Assembly (NCBI GenBank): GCA_024275315.1 | Contig: JAJRZK010000009.1 | Location: forward strand, 81,001-145,000 | From: Nitrospirota bacterium | GTDB lineage: Bacteria > Nitrospinota_A > UBA7883 | Direction: 5' to 3' | Length of the DNA: 64,000 nt | Part shown: positions 63,632 to 64,000 of the stretch, piece by piece | How positions within the stretch are numbered: position 1 is the stretch's first letter | Layout of the letters: every line of letters begins with the position of its first letter | Notes under the pieces: model-generated | The model's database searches: none | Told to the model about the DNA's origin: nothing | The model's input: only the letters and a program-made list of their open reading frames with translations | Position numbers and translations under genes: made by a program

Positions 63632-64000
63632 GATTCCACCATTGTCAGCGCAAGCCCGGCGACCATGGCCGCCGCCAGCAGGCCCCAGCCAGGAATCAGC
63701 GCCTCAAAAATGGGTCCCATGGCGAATCCAAGCCCCACCGCCGCAAATTCGTACCCTCCTTTGACGCCGGTGGCCAGCAACAGCGAAAAATATATGGGCA
63801 TAAACAATGTCGCCCCGAACACAAGGTATCCCGGCAATCCGGCTCCCATCCATAATCCCGCCGCGGTTCCCAGAATTATCACCGGTATCATCGAAGATGC
63901 GATGCCTCGAAAATAGTCGAACAGGTCCACAGGGTTTTCCTTGCGGGACCGGAAAAACGTCAGCAGAAACGGAGTGGCCGCCACAAACTGCGCCCAGGGC
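63628..64000 (-). CDS. azlC: AzlC-family amino-acid exporter (5' part beyond the window)
   Basis: The C-terminal 123 or so residues, beginning before the right edge (PWAQFVAATPFLLTFFRS at the edge). Helices PVIILGTAAGLWMGA, LVFGATLFMPIYFSLLLATG and LIPGWGLLAAAMVAGLAL fit the large AzlC subunit of branched-chain amino-acid exporters. Partial because the window ends. Substrate assumed from family. Confidence 0.8.
   Translation of the reverse strand, partial: PWAQFVAATPFLLTFFRSRKENPVDLFDYFRGIASSMIPVIILGTAAGLWMGAGLPGYLVFGATLFMPIYFSLLLATGVKGGYEFAAVGLGFAMGPIFEALIPGWGLLAAAMVAGLALTMVES

Overview
The window comes from a chromosome of a Gram-negative (diderm), respiring bacterium. The diderm state is shown by lptG, an LpxC domain, lolA, rseP, a very large AsmA-like protein and lipoboxed lipoproteins. 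Aerobic respiration is shown by a complete haem-copper oxidase locus with haem A synthesis. A DUF4390-ntrY-ntrX block, an in-frame UGA in a selenoprotein B-type gene, a DUF5610 protein and an A2-type oxidase suggest a lineage of deltaproteobacterial or Nitrospinota grade. The taxon cannot be fixed from the sequence alone. I see no rRNA or tRNA gene, CRISPR array, insertion sequence, prophage or attachment site. Coding density is high, genes often overlap by 1-17 bases, and TTG starts are common.

Layout. 0-5.7 kb (+): end of a cytochrome c assembly gene, hemA, hemC, a nitroreductase-family protein, then an ATP-grasp enzyme and an iron-dependent alcohol dehydrogenase. 5.7-11.8 kb (-): AsmA-like giant, GIY-YIG protein and lptG, preceded by a YqaA/DedA membrane protein. 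11.9-15.9 kb: heat-shock operon hrcA-grpE-dnaJ (-) without dnaK, divergent from a CbpA-type J-protein (+). 16-18.3 kb (+): GAF/sigma-54 activator and an unknown protein. 18.5-22.4 kb (-): small cytochrome c, and the nitrogen genes glnK-amt-glnA. 22.8-33 kb (+): glgB, then DUF4390-ntrY-ntrX::lpxC-purN-lolA-rseP. 33-37.7 kb (-): fabD-fabG-acpP-fabF-rnc-queE. 37.9-40.5 kb (-): lipoprotein, Pit phosphate transporter and its DUF47 partner. 40.5-49.9 kb: a glycosyltransferase, DUF5610 protein, ECF sigma/anti-sigma/Spy-like operon, selenoprotein, PKD/fibronectin-type lipoprotein, aminotransferase, CDF metal transporter. 50-53.6 kb (+): Wzt-like ATPase and two GT4 glycosyltransferases. 53.6-61 kb (-): oxidase locus (DUF420-like and SCO; coxC-SCO-coxB-coxA; ctaA-ctaB and a 40-residue membrane protein). 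61-64 kb (-): gmk-yicC-ridA and azlC-azlD.

The outstanding observation is at 28377-30500. One uninterrupted reading frame joins an NtrX-type receiver and a degenerate AAA+ domain directly to a complete LpxC deacetylase, the committed enzyme of lipid A synthesis, at the place where the DNA-binding domain should be. It lies directly downstream of its apparent sensor kinase NtrY and upstream of lolA and rseP. This suggests a two-component system whose output is an enzyme activity rather than transcription. The second notable item is a selenoprotein at 44978-45775 whose UGA codon sits in a UxxC motif and is followed by a SECIS-like hairpin. Lesser items are an attenuator-like structure between glnK and amt, a shared 20-base promoter motif upstream of fabD and a cytochrome c gene, a heat-shock operon lacking dnaK and CIRCE, and small or orphan genes listed under findings.
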